A DNA stretch of 64,000 nucleotides from Penicillus capitatus (taxonomy: Eukaryota; Chlorophyta), in assembly GCA_965649825.1 (NCBI GenBank), contig OZ287699.1, positions 124,001 to 188,000 on the forward strand, in the 5' to 3' direction. The notes under the pieces were generated by a model. That model worked only from the letters and a program-made list of their open reading frames with translations, was not told the origin of the DNA and made no database searches. This document shows positions 13,321-26,300 of the stretch, in pieces (position 1 is the first letter of the stretch; every line of letters begins with the position of its first letter). A program made the translations under genes and the position numbers.

Positions 13321-14770
13321 AGAAGGTTGCGGCTCCTGCAACGGCGTCAATTACACATACGCTATCACAAACAACTCGTGGTTCGGCCACTGCAACGTAC
13401 GCTCTCCGCGACGACCTTCCCCTGTCTGAGATATCCGCGAATGCACAGTGTCGAGTCCATAGATACTTTCTAAAGGCTGGACCTCTAGAATTCAGCACAA
13501 AAGACCTCGCCATCGCCGGCCGAAAATGGTCAGTGCTTGACTGTTCACTCTGTCCTCTGTCACGTGTCGGATTTCTAGGCAACTACGTTTCTCGCACTCC
13601 GAAGATGGTCTTCTTGGAGCGCAACTCATTTTGATTAGCAAGTCGTCTGTGAAGGTTCAGTACAGCGTTTCTGTGTTGAATCATATAGATCCGAATAACG
13701 ATATAGAGAACTGCGGTTAGTGGTGGGGTTTCGATGATGCATCCTATGAGCTGTGTGCATTTCGATCAGGTGGTAGTGCTCTTTTCCATCCGAAAACGGC
13801 GGGCGGCTATTCGAAAATCTGCCCGATTCATGAGATTCGAGAACGCTGCAATGGATTCCTATCTGATGACGTCTTTGTTGTACATCTCAAGATTCGCCAG
13901 AAGATACCAGAGAATGAAAATTTCAAGATCTCCTCATGCTCGTCGTCATGCACAGCGACGGTAACGGCAGCTGCACGCCACAAGGATGCGTTCATTGTAT
14001 GTCTGTCCATAGTGGAAACTGCGTCATGTGCATCAGCTCTCACCAACTGAGCTGGTGAGTGACGATTTCGGCATGGGCAACACGAAGTGGTCTGGACAGA
14101 GCACTCCACAATCGAGCAGCGTTGACGTGATGGTGGTGTCTAGGTACCTCTCGATCCATCCTGGTGATCGACTGGCCAAGAGAGAGCATGTCGGAGTCTA
14201 TCTCCATTCTCTCAATGAATTTTCTATTAAAGTTGCTGTTCGTCTTACAGTGGTGAACCACAAGTCGCGTAAGCGGAATCTACTGTCAGGTGATGCCTCT
14301 CTTCAGTGAGACGCCGCCGCTCACCTTTGATTGCACGGCAGATCTCGTTCATGCTTACAACGCGCCATCCGGGTATGGATGGAACCAGGTCTTGGAGGCG
14401 AAGGCTCTTCAGGATGAATCTCTGGGCTTTCTCAGCAACGGTTGGGTGACGATCATTGCTGAGATTTCGCAGCGAGCTAACGTTCATCAGACAGCGTCTG
14501 GTCAGGGACAACTTCGTCTCCGAGGTTCTGTTACACAACAGCAAGAAGCACGATGTGTCGTCTGTCTCGCCGAAAAACAGACATCTGGTTTCGTTCATGG
14601 AAAAATGTAGGTGTTCTGTCGAGTTCCAGTAACTGACTGCTTTCATGACTGTTCTTAGATTTCATAAATGCGTTTGTGAAGGATGCTGCAAGTTGCTTTT
14701 CGAGAAGAACTTCAGATGCCCAGTTTGTGCAGAGAAGGCAGATTCCATTATTCTAAACAATTCTCTCTAA
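13321..14770 (+). CDS. MATH-MATH-RING E3 ligase candidate (gene B)
   Basis: Nearest intact member of the local MATH family. Exons encode MATH1 (GSCNGVNYTYAITNNSWF, DLAIAGRKW, LRFSHSEDGLLGAQLIL, RERCNGFLSDDVFVVHL) and MATH2 (WKLRHVHQLSPTELVSDDF, EHVGVYLHSLNEFSIKV, LQDESLGFLSNGWVTII). A C-terminal RING of the MDM2/IAP kind follows: CVVC, then FVHGK-[intron]-FHKCVCEGC and CPVC, ending in a hydrophobic ...SIILNN tail. The ligand order C-C-H-H-C-C-C-C (C2H2C4) resembles MDM2, whose C-terminal tail supports RING dimerisation. Seven introns of about 50-60 nt are consistent with frame; each MATH has a phase-2 intron inside a Trp codon. The N-terminal exon was not resolved. Predicted role: ubiquitin ligase with TRAF-type substrate binding. 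Confidence 0.8.
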
Positions 14771-15500
14771 GATTATCTTCTTGCTCTGATAACTCTTTAT
14801 ATATTCTTTGTCAGGACTGCTTGACCTGTCCTTTTTCAAGAAGGGTGTCTTGAATCAGATGGTGGCTTCTGCGCCACGGTTGTCTAGGATTTATTCAAAA
14901 ATAGCCTTGCATTGTTTTTGCTATCCTGCCGACCGTGCAGTTTGGGAATGTTATCTTTTCTACGGTATCGATTAATGTATATGAGGGCACTGGCAGTGAG
15001 ATACTGTAACTTGAACAAGTCGACATTCGAACCTTATGAGATGCTGTTTGTTTGAAAGATCTATGCAAAAGAATTCATGATACACTCACTGTGTGGTTCG
15101 ATGTCTCCATCGAGCCCCTCGAGAGACACAGGAGTGGTGATCTGTCCGGAATTGAGATCGATTCTTAGTCCCATCCACCGCACAATGCCGTCAGTGATCT
15201 TCTGCCTGGATAATTCTTAAGGGTAAAGGCGATGGTGTCTTTCCTAGATGTGATGTTTCATTACAATCATTGTTCTTCAGCAAGGTAGTGTGCAAAGTGT
15301 TATCCTGTTTCTTAGGTGGTGCTCCTTTGCTCAAGACTGTAGAGCAGCTTTGTTGATTCGGAGGTTCTCAACGAGAGTTTATTCGTCGTTACAGCATTCG
15401 CCTCTTCACTGGCGTTGCGTTTAACCGATTTCATCAAAAAGACTCGTCCAATTCGGCAATCTGCTAATATCGAGCAACCGCACCTGGTATCTATCTGCGG
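14771..15500. other. Intergenic region upstream of NLR-like gene
   Basis: No convincing coding sequence. It probably contains the 3' UTR of the MATH-RING gene and the promoter of the NB-ARC gene. 'CTCTTTATATATTC' near 14.80 kb is TATA-like but not tied to a start. Confidence 0.35.
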
Positions 15501-15644
15501 TTGTTTATCAATGTTTCCCGTCCACAAAACTTCCTGCATTCCGTTCGATACGGTAAAGCCAAGTCTTGTTTAAAGAACAGTCCTGTGATTTGCCTTTCGC
15601 AGAACGACGCCTCAAGCAACGGCGAGTCTCTGGACCGCGTAGAA

Positions 15645-18600
15645 ATGGCCGACGGTTCTCTTGCCGACCCGGAGCGTTCTGAATGTCCAAAAGGAACGAA
15701 AAGCGTGTTCAGATTCGCCAAGACGGTAAGGGTGTCAAACACATCAGTGCATGCCGACTCGGTACGCGTTTCCCAGTGTATCCGTTATGCGGCTTTCAAA
15801 GAAGGAATATTAACCGAAATGGACATGGAGAGACGTTTCAGAGACAAGGCTTGGATGCTTTGTCAAATGGAGGCTTTCGAGAGGAAAAACGTGACAGGCG
15901 GCGAGAGACGCAATGAAGCGTCTCGGCGAGTCGAGGTAAGCGAAAACCGTGCGCTTTTGCCGACTGAGAGTTAAGCGGCTTTCTCCAGGCGCTCCAACGC
16001 AATGGCTGCGAAAAGAGTTCGAATGGCGCCAGTGCCTATCTAGCTTTTAAGGTGATTCACACTTCACAAGTCAATCATATAATAACTCCATGTTCGACAG
16101 TTGTGGGATTCTGTGAGTGTCGCCAATAAGTCTCAGTCATATATTCCTCGTTTGAGCTGCCCTCTGCAGGCTTCAGATGCCTTCGCCAAAAGATTTAATC
16201 GTAAACGGGTCGTAAGCGCTAAACCTTGCGTGCATACGGGCGCCGCCCTTAAGAACTGGCCCTCGGTACATATGGCTTTACCATCATTCCGTCCGACAAA
16301 GTGTCCTCCTCCTCTAACTGTTCTTCCCGCATGCAGCCAGGTATTCTGATTTTTGCGTCGTTTTGGCTTTGAGCTCTCTCCTCAGGTAAACCACGAAAAG
16401 ATCTGCGAAGTTGAGATCGAGGGGCACGGCCTCGTGCAAATCTTTCAAGAAGCAGGATGGTTTGAAGGAAAGATTGTGGAGCGAACAAAGCACTTTTCGA
16501 AGACTTCGACAGTTCCACTCTACTGCGAGGGTCTCCGCGATCCAAAGGAAGCGACGAGAAACCTAATGTACTTGCCACAGAGTGCTCTGCGTCGTCGCAT
16601 CCATATTCTGTCCGATCGAGCTCGAGGCGTCGACAGATTTATCTTTGTGGGCAAACTAGGGCTTCGGGGCGGCGGGAACGGAGAAGCCTCATCCAGCAGT
16701 GATGCTCATGGATACCAGACTGCCGCCGAAGACACTGTTTCTCGATCAGTGATCAGAGGGACTTTTACTCGCACGAATAGCTCGATCATTAGGAAGATCC
16801 TTGTCGGAAGACGATACCATTGTCTGGAGGAAGTGGTGAATGGGTACAACGAAGCGGACGATGTGCAAGAGAGGAATGGCCTGGCCATGGTAATGCGGAA
16901 AGTCCTCTCCGCCTTCCATGGCATGCCTGTCCGAGAAGTGACGGACAATCGCGGGGCGGCGGTCCGAGAGTACCTTCTCCTTTGCAGACTCAAAGGCACG
17001 GGCGACAAGCACCTGCTTCTTCTAAGAGACTTCTTCGACAGCCTTCGCGACAAGTTGTGCAACGACGCTCTCCACAGCAGATATCTGATCGAGGCAGTGG
17101 AGCACGCGCTTCAGAATGTCGACAACGAGATCTTTGAGGATAATCCGAACAGCCTCCTCCAGCTCTCTCAGTTTGTGATAGACGAGTTTAATCCTCAGCG
17201 AATGTGCTTCTCGAGAGAGATGTTTCCAGTGCAATGCAGCGCTCTACACGTTGTGCATCAGTGTTTAAGGATCCTCTTCGACATCGGCTCGAACGGCTGG
17301 GATCCGAACAAACCCGACGGGCTGTACGCCAAGTTCAAAGACTGGAGTCAGGGCGTGATCGATGCCGCAGAGCACTATCCGGCGAAGTACCAGGCGATGC
17401 TGGTGCAACAGAGCTTGAGCTTCTTGCAGTCATCCAAGCGAGGCGTCCGCATTGCGAACAACGCAAGGCGCATTGCCAACCTCGTTTACGGCACGGTGGG
17501 AGTCTGCCAAGCAGTGCGGAACGCCGTCCTTCTCGACTTCGATCTCGGTAACGTGGAGTCCACGGCGAGTGCACTGGCTCGCGCGAGAGAAAACCGAATC
17601 GTTCGCGAAGAGCAATGGTACAAGTGCCTTTATGCCCTTGACACTGTGCGCTTTGCGGCTATCGAAGATCCATCCGCATTTGGACAATTCAGCGAGCTCC
17701 TTTCATCTCTCGTTCTCGAGGAAGAAGGATCCACTTGTGAACAATGCAAGGTTCTGAGGTTCGGCGTGGTGGAAATGTTGACAAGCCTGGCCATCCACGG
17801 AAAGGACGACATTGTTCGTAGAGAGAGCGCCGCCTCTCTGGCAGACCTCGTCGAACCAAGAGACAGGTGGGACTGGTTGAGCGACGCCGATCTCTTCTTG
17901 GAGATGCTCGACAACCTGGCAGAGCTTAGCGCCAGAGGTCGCGAGCCGGAAAAACAAATAGCGCGGGAAGCAATAGAAAAATTGGCGTCGACTGTGCACG
18001 ACGGGTTGTGCGAAGGTCTTCTTTCGAAGTGGCTCGGAGGGAAGACAGTCAAGGAAAGGATCCAATCGGTCATGTCCGTCCGTTCAGAGAAAACCGGCAA
18101 CGAGCTGTTCACTCAAGTGTGGAAAAGTCTCGAAGGCGAATTGTCGCGTGCATCTACCGAAGTCCGTTCTCCGGCGAAGAATCATCACTATTTGTTTTCG
18201 CCTCTCATCGTTCGTCATTTCGCCGGGAGAGAGAGCGAGTACACGGAGCTTATCAAAGCGTTCGAATCGAGCACAGAACCAGTGGTCGTCAAAGCAGTCG
18301 TCGGCCCAGGTGGCATAGGAAAGTCTCAGCTCGCGGCGAAGGTGTTCGAACATCTAAAGAACACGAGCAGCTATGCGAACGATTTCTGGATCCCATCGGA
18401 CTCCACGGAAGGCCTCCAAGCTGCTTTCTTGCAGATCGCAGACTACTTGGAACTTCGGACGGACGTCGAGATACCGAAGGTGGTCAGAAGTGTTCACGAG
18501 GAGCTTAGAAAATCGCGCTCTCTATTCGTTTTTGACAACGCGCCAGATCTCAAATCAATTCGAGAGTATCTTCCGTTTGTAAATGGACATGTTATTGTCA

Positions 18601-21600
18601 CGACGAGGGACAGTGGAGCAAGGGACTGGTTACGTGACATGGTTCGACTAGATCCATTCAACAAAATTGAAGCGCAAGATCTGGCAGAGAAATATGGATT
18701 CGGCGATAAAACGCATGTGAAGGATTTGGAGGAATTGTTCGACGCGTTACCGCAATACCCATTGGCACTTACGCAGTTCTTCTCGATGATGACGGACAAA
18801 AAGCCGTCAAGTCCTGCCGAATGGTTGAATGAAGTGCAAAAATATAATCCCTCGAGAAGGGAAGCTGACATCATGAAAAAGCTCTCTGCAGAGAAAGACA
18901 GTGCAGAAGCAAGGGGAATGGTTTTCGTATTCAATTCAAGCGCACAGAAGATCTCAGAAGAACCCGACGATCTAGGACCGAGTTCCCTCGACCTTTTCTC
19001 CAAGCTAGTACTCCTGGACCCGAACGGAGTGCCCATCGAGTGGGTTTACAAGTGGCTTGGATCTGAGGACGAACAATCAAGAACGACGACAAAGGGATCC
19101 GTAAGGCTCCTCGAACGCTTCTCCTATGTCTCCTGGGACAGAGAGAACAACAAGATCTTCATCCACGCGGAAACACAGCTTCTAGCGCGACACCTTTTGC
19201 TGGACATTGGTGAGACTGTTTCTGAAACGAATGAAGCGAGCGAAGAACAGACGAATAGGAAGCTCACAGATCATGTCAGAGTCATAGTGCATTCAATCGA
19301 CGAATACGTTAGCAACTGGAGAACGGATCGTTCGAACAGAGATCTTTGGACCTCACTTGCCCAAAACCTGTCAGCGCTTCTGAAACACTCCGAGAATTGC
19401 ACGGATCTCGACGTACAGCTCAAGCTGACTGGATACATGTCAACAGCATACGCAAAAATGTGTATGTTCACCAAATCGCTTTCATACTCCCAAAAAGCGC
19501 TAGAGATATGCGAGCGTCTTCACAAAAACGTGGACCATCAAGAGCTTGTTGACTGTATCAAACGGTATTCCGTCGGACTCTCGAAAGTGGGAAGAGACAA
19601 AGAAGCTTTGCCGTTCGACAAGCGGGCTCTTGAGATGTGCCAAAGACTCCACAGCGAGGCGGGCCATCAAGACATCGTCGAGTGCATCACCAACTACGCC
19701 AATGGACTCGCAAGAGCGAGAAGAGATATCGAAGCTCTTCCGCTCCTGAGAAACGCTTTCGAGATGTGTTTGCGTCTTGGCGACGCAGTCGATCAGGACC
19801 TCCTCATCCATTGCATCAGAAATTACGCCGTCGGACTTTCCAAAGTGGGAAGAGAGATCGAAGCTTTGGAGTTCCGCCAAAAAGCGCTCAGAATGTGCGA
19901 GGAACGTCACAAAGGCGCAGACCATCCAGACCTCGTTGACTGCATCAGAACTTACGCCGTCGGACTTTCTAAACTGATAAGTCACAAAAAAGCTCTGTCA
20001 TTCTACAAAACGGCATTGGAGATGTGCAAGCGCCTTCAGAACGACGAGGACCACCCGGACCTCGTCGAGTGCATCAGGAGCTACTCCGATGGACTCTTAA
20101 GTGTTGGAAGATACGACGAAGCTCTACCGCTCCACAGGAAGGCTTTGGAGATGTGTGAGCGTCTTCACGACGACACGGACCATCCGGCCCTCGTCGAGTG
20201 CTACATAAACTACGCCAACGGACTCGATAGAGCGGGAAGAGACGATGAAGCTGTGCCGTTCTTCTTGAAAGCTCTGGAGATGTGCAAGCGCTTTTACGGC
20301 GACACGGACCATCCGGCCCTCGTCGAGTGCTACATAAACTACGCCAACGGACTCGCAAGTGCGAGAAGATACGATAAAGCTGTGCCGTTCTTCTTGAAAG
20401 CTCTGAAGATGTGCGAGCGTCTTCACGGCGACACGGACCATCCGGCCCTCGTCGAGTGCTACATAAACTACGCCAACGGACTCGCAAGTGCGAGAAGAGA
20501 CGATGAAGCTGTGTCGTTCTTCTTGAAAGCTCTGAAGATGTGCGAGCGTCTTCACGGCGACACGGACCATCCGACCCTCGTCAAGTGCTACATAAACTGC
20601 GCCAACGGAATCGATAGAGCGAGAAGATACGATAAAGCTGTGCCGCTCTTCTTGAAAGCTCTGGAGATGTGCGAGCGCCTTCTCGGCGAAGCCCGCGATT
20701 CACACTTCGACGCTTATTACCTCATGATTGACATTATTCAGTACGCCAACCAACTCGCAAGTTGGAGAAGAGACGACGATGAAGCTGTGCCGCTCTTCTT
20801 GAAAGTTCTGGAGATGTGTGAGCGCCTTCTCGGCGACGCGCGCAATTCGGATTCGGTTAAAGACTTCATGAAAAATGTCCACATTGATAAAATGGTCAGA
20901 AGAAGAGAGGAAGCTTTACCGCTCGGCAAGAAGGCTCTCGAGATATGCGAGCGGCTTTACGGCGACGCGGACGATCCGGACCTCGTCAAGTGCTACGCAC
21001 AGTACGCCAGCGGACTCGCAAGTGCGAGAAGAGACGATGAAGCTGTGCCGCTCTTCTTGAAAGCTCTGGAGATGTGTGAGCGCCTTCTCGGCGACGCGCG
21101 CAATTCGGATTCGGTTAAACGCTTCATGAATTATGTCCACATGGATAAAATGGTCAGAAGAAGAGAGGAAGCCTTACCGCTCGGCAAGAAGGCTCTCGAG
21201 ATATGCGAGCGGCTTTACGGCGACGCGGACCATCCGGCCCTCGTCAAGTGCTACGCACAGTACGCCAGCGGACTCGCAAGTGCGAGAAGAGACGATGAAG
21301 CTGTGCCGTTCTTCTTGAAAGCTCTGGAGATGTGCGAGCGTCTTCACGGCGACATGGACCATCCGGCCCTCGTCGAGTGCTACGCACAGTACGCCAGCGG
21401 ACTCGCAAGTGCGAGAAGAGACGATGAAGCTGTGCCGTTCTTCTTGAAAGCTCTGGAGATGTGCGAGCGTCTTCACGGCGACATGGACCATCCGGCCCTC
21501 GTCGAGTGCTACATAAACTACGCCAACGGACTCTCTGGAGCGGGAAGATTCGACGACGAAGCTTTGACGGTTTACAAGCGAGCCATCGAGATGTGCGAGC

Positions 21601-21878
21601 GCATTCACGGAGACGCGGACCATCCGGACCTGTTTCGATGCATCCAGAACTACGCCAACGGACTCTCTGGAGCGGGAAGATTCGACGACGAAGCTTTGAC
21701 GGTTTACAAGCGAGCCATCGAGATGTGCGAGCGCATTCACGGAGACGCGGACCATCCGGACCTGTTTCGATGCATCCAGAACTACGCCGCCGGACTCTCT
21801 GGAGCGGGAAGATACTTTAAAGCATGGATTTTTGCAAGAAAAGCGGAAAAAATCCGTAAACGACTGTTCAGCAAATAA
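15645..21878 (+). CDS. NLR-like NB-ARC / TPR protein
   Basis: STAND NTPase of about 2028 residues. Exons 15645-15935, 15989-16051, 16101-16340 and 16386-21878 join in phase 0; the frame is open back to an ATG at 15501, so the start could be either. An N-terminal region of about 830 residues matches nothing I know. NB-ARC follows: P-loop GPGGIGKS (about residue 837), Walker B LFVFDNA (about 910), VTTRD sensor (about 936) and YPLAL (GLPL-like). From about residue 1230 to the end there are about 18 kinesin-light-chain-type TPRs with a 43-44-residue period. The TPRs at 20.17-21.80 kb are near-identical at DNA level (129-bp units; a 132-bp unit duplicated at 21531-21799). The architecture matches fungal, algal and animal NB-ARC/TPR proteins used as ligand-triggered switches. 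Its partner is unknown. AATAAA-like sequence overlaps the stop. Confidence 0.87.
20178..21800 (+). repeat. 129/132-bp tandem TPR-encoding repeats
   Basis: In-frame tandem units. GACCATCCGGCCCTCGTCGA recurs at 20178, 20307 and 20436, spaced exactly 129 bp. A larger composite block with RNSDSVK...VRRREEALPLG occurs twice (about 20.8-21.0 and 21.07-21.23 kb). The last two units (132 bp) differ only at one codon. The near-identity points to recent duplication or gene conversion. Confidence 0.85.
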
Positions 21879-22890
21879 ACAATCTAGATTCTGTTTCGTT
21901 GATTGGTTCTTATTTTGTTTAATTTTGTGTGCACGTGTCGGAAGGGTAAGCCGCTAACGGCGCCTTCACAGAGAACAGTCGACGGCAAACGAGACGTTCG
22001 CGTTACAGATGACGCTAAAAGGTTCCATTTATTCGGAAGCGACAGCACGTGTCAGACTAAATGAGCACAATGAAGGCATCTCGATTGTATAAGGGAAGTC
22101 ACATCAGAACCTCTAACACTATAAAAGGGGATAATTGCGTTGTTTACGCCATTCTGTTTTAAGGTCTTTCGCTGATGCGTATGTTTGTTCATCAACAACG
22201 CGACAGCACGCTAGATGCATAATCTCAATATCGACTAGGGTACTGTCATGATGCTGAAGGACAGAAGAGGAAAAGCCAGCCCGAATGATGACATGTTCGA
22301 TTATAAAATGGGGGTCTGAACGGACAATTTGTCTGTTTGTTGAAGCAAGGTTTTCACTGTTCGTCGAAGTCGATACAGTTCGCGTACTACGCCGCACTAC
22401 GCTACAGTACTGTCACGATGATGAGAGACAGAAAAGGAAAGAGTCCGGAAACGTCACATCCCTACAAGTGACTTGATGATGTCATGACGCGAAGCATGAT
22501 GTCATGTCCGAATATAAAAGGGTTTTGGAAAAAACAGCAAACGTATTATTTAAAAGAAAGTCTGTTCTGTTTGTTTCCACATTTGCGCGTATCAATGCGC
22601 GCTGCTTGCATTTTTGACGGTCATTGATTCTGCTATAAGGTACCTCATTGTTGTATCCGAGCCTTGCGTGATCGTTTTGTGGTGACGGTAAGCCTTTGAG
22701 CTTTTATGAGTGTTTGTGTTAAAGGAGATGCAACCGAGCTGACGAAGTGCCGGGCTGCTGATCTCACATTAGGCTTCTTATGAATCAGAAGATCATTCAG
22801 TTGTTTGGTGGGCATGATGTAAAATAGTGTCACGCGAATGTTGTATGTGCAAACGGACGTGCGTAAAGCAGACAGTGGTTTTTAAAGTTG
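21879..22890. other. Intergenic region with repeated TATA-type promoter segments
   Basis: No recognised gene. Three TATA boxes stand about 200 bp apart (22120-22128, 22302-22310, 22513-22520). The second and third are preceded by similar sequence (TACTGTCA-GATG-TGA...GACAGAAGAGGAAA and a variant), so the block looks like an imperfect tandem duplication of a promoter-like segment or an old LTR fragment. Confidence 0.45.
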
Positions 22891-23229
22891 TGTCAGGGAT
22901 CGATGTAACAATGTGTTCAGTAAGAGTCGAGTCCTTGCGCGTCGAGGCGATAGAAACACAATCAGATTCGATATGATACGAACAGGAGTTGTTACAAGGT
23001 GAATTGTCGACCTTATATACCCAAGGTGGTTATGGACTTCCTACCCTTACGTCCTAACAGCTGCGAACTCCTAGTGCATGCAGCATAACCACATCCCTTA
23101 CGTTATGGGGAAGTTAGGTCGGGAGCCGAAATCCGTCGCGACCGATGGTCAGCGCGCCTGGATGGTTATGTGACGGCTCCACCGCTTCCGGTGGCTACAC
23201 AGATGACAGTTAGAGGTTCATTTCCTACA
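22891..23229 (-). repeat. 3' LTR of gypsy element
   Basis: 339 bp, TG...CA ends, identical to 27799-28137. It carries the same promoter-like GGTATATAAGG (minus strand) as the 5' copy. AGTTG immediately outside is the target-site duplication. Confidence 0.95.
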
Positions 23230-23336
23230 GTGACTCCTCCTCACTTAACACGTCACGTCTCGACGTTTAAGTGACACAGAATGAACAAAAGACACACTCA
23301 GGTAAAGGGTAGAACCATTTGAGCGTTATGAAGAAT

Positions 23337-26300
23337 TTATTGGGGAGCGATCCACGGCTTCACGCAGAACTGCGGGACTCTCTTTGCGCGGTCTCCAACC
23401 CGAACTCTGCATGCCCCTTGATTGCCCCACCACGTCACGACGCCCTTCTCGAATGCTGCCTCCAATTTCCCATGGTCTTCGAGTCGGTAGACGCGAACCT
23501 CCTTTCCAGGCTCGATGCGTGGAAGGGTGGCTTCCGCAGTCCAGGACTCGCGGATCTTCCTCGCGGAATCTCGAAAACGCTCGCGACCAAGAGCGAGACC
23601 GGTCAGACGGTCCGCAAGGGCGGTCTGCAAGGGCTCCGCATCCCCTTTGCTTTCGCCGGCCAACAGGTTCACCTCGGTACGGCTTTTCGGCACGACCCCT
23701 GAGAGGGGCTCAAGTGGCGAGAGAAACTTCCCTCGACGGGCGTTCACAGCGAACGTCGCAACCGGGAGATTCTCGTCCCAGCTTCGCGGGTTTGGGCACT
23801 TTCTCAGGCGGTCAAGAATGAGGCGCTGCACGTTCTCGACCTTGCCATGGCTGCGGGGGTATCGTGGCGTGGACCATCGATGCTCAATTCTCAGGCCCTT
23901 CACTGTCTGGTCGAAAACACCCTGGAATTCCGTTCCATTGTCCGTCAGGATTCTCTGCGGCACACCCCAAGCACAAATGACTTTATTTATGAAAAACTTG
24001 AGGGTCTTTGCAGCTCCCAAGGACGTCAACGCATCGGTTATCACGAACCCGGTGAAGCAGTCGATCGCCGTGACGAATCCTACAGCCTTCCTTGGCGTCG
24101 CCGGCAAGCCGACGACCGTGTCCAACTCAACCAGCTCCCATGGTTCCTCGACGGCAATGGGGATGGTGCTACGAATGGGCGGCTTGGGACCGAACAGCTG
24201 GCAGGTCTGACAAGTCTTCACGAGGTCTTGCACTTTCTTGCGCATCTTCGGAAACCAGTACCGGTGTCTGACGCGCTGCAGAGTTATTTCAGCGGAGAAG
24301 TGTCCGAGGCAATGTTCCTCGGAGATCACCGCGCGGACTTGGTGCGGCAGCAGGCAAATCTTGCGCCGTCCATCCAAGTCTTCATAGAAAAGATTTCTCT
24401 CACCCCATCGGTAACGACTGTCCGGTTCGTGGGCTGTTGAGAGGGCTTCTGCGTATTCTGGACAGGCCTGGAACGCCGCAGCAACGTCTTCGGCTACGAG
24501 GGCAGGGCACTCGTCGCAGTCCTCTTCTTTATTGACTGGTCGTGGCGCCGAATCTTCGTCGACCAAACGGCTCAGTCCATCGGCGTTGCGGTGTCTTTCT
24601 CCGGGCCTTGTCACGTAATGGACGTCGTATTCTGACAGGATGAGCTTCCAACGGGCAATACGACCCGTCAGGTCTGTCTTGCGCAGCATGTGCGACAATG
24701 CAGCATGGTCGGTTCGGGCGATTACTTTGCGTCCTAGAACATAGACGCGGAACTTCTTGAGTCCAACGACCAAAGCCAACCCTTCTCGCTCGGTGGCCGA
24801 GTATCGCGTCTCCGCGTCCTTTAGGAGTCTGGAGTAGAAGTAGATCGGACGTTCCTCGCCCTCTCGCTCTTGGGATAGGACGGCGCCGATCCCGTACGCG
24901 CTGGCGTCTGTGTCGACAAGGAAGGGAAGGTTTTCGTCGACGGCAGCCAGGACTGCCCCGTCGACAAGGAGCTTCTTCAACTCCTCCAATGCGCTTTGTG
25001 CTTGGGCATTCCACACGAAATCCTGCCGCGTGGAGAGAAGGCTTGACAGGGGTGCGCTGATGCTTGCAAAGTTCTTCAAGAAACGGCGATAGTATGAGAA
25101 CATGCCGTAGAGGGACTGCAATTGTTTCCTGTCCACAGGGGAGGGCATCTTCGTGATTTTATTGACCTTGGCTTCGTCCATTCTCATCCCGTCAGGACAC
25201 AGGCGGTGTCCGAGGAAATCGACTTCTCGGTAGCCAATAAAGCACTTCTTCGGCTTCAACCTGAGTCCCCCGTCGCGACAATGTGCGAACACACGTCGCA
25301 AGTCTTCCACGATACCGGCTTCACTTTGGTGCGCGCAGCAGACGTCGTCAATGAAGACGCCGACTCGGTCCAGTCCGCCATAGACCTGCTCGACCAAACG
25401 AGAGTAGGCAGCGGGACCATTCATTACCCCAAAAGGGAGAACGAGCCAACAGAAGACACCGAAGCTCGTCGCAAACGCTGTCTTCAATACGGAGTCGGGA
25501 TGCAGCCCAAGGGAATAATATCCGCTGAATCCGTCGAGGGCCGAGTACCATGCGTGACCCATGACGCGGTCCAACAGGTCGTCCGCCCGTGGCAGTACGA
25601 ACTTGTCTGGAATAGTAGCGTCGTTGAGTCTCTGGTATGCACAGCAGAAGCGAAAAGTTCCATCTTTCTTCGGTGCAATGGTTATGGGCGACAGCCAGCG
25701 GTCCTTGCGCTTTGGGCAGCCGTATTGTCTCGCGGCTTCCTCCCAAGGCAAGATGAGTTTGGCTTCGAGTAGCTCGTCGATTTGGGCCTTGACGAACTCC
25801 ATTTCCTTTGGGGCCAATCTTCGCGTTCGACCACACCGCTTTGCGATTTCTCCTTGTCGCAGCTCAATTTCAAATTGCATGAGTGGTGTTCTGACCATGT
25901 CTTGAAAGGTCAGGGCAAAACAGTCTTCGTTTTCCACAATTAACGAGCGGACATTCGAAATCACCTCAGGCTTCAGATCAGGGCTTATGTGAATGTCATC
26001 AAGTACTTGGTCACTCAGGGCCATGAAACACTCTTCCTCCGAGTCATCATCTTCACTGCAGAGGGCGCGCATTTGCTCGAGAAACTCCTCCAGATCCGCC
26101 TCCACGTCAGATTCGCTCTGAACTTCGGACACATCGTCCGCGACCAGTTCCGGTTGTGTGAAGATCTTCCGTCCTTCGGGAAGAACCGTTATGCGCTTTG
26201 CGAGGCCAATGGTGTAGGTGCCGTCTTCGAAATTGGCTTGGGCGCGAACGGCGCGCAGCCAATCCATGCCCAACAAAACGTCGTATGAGTTCCTGGCGTT

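Noticed and set aside
19500-21755. Long minus-strand open frames over the TPR region
   Set aside because: They are antisense shadows of the repeated TPR coding sequence; their apparent repeats follow from the sense repeats.
20178-21800. Tandem repeats considered as CRISPR or satellite DNA
   Set aside because: They are in-frame 43-44-codon TPR units of a long open reading frame; no spacers.
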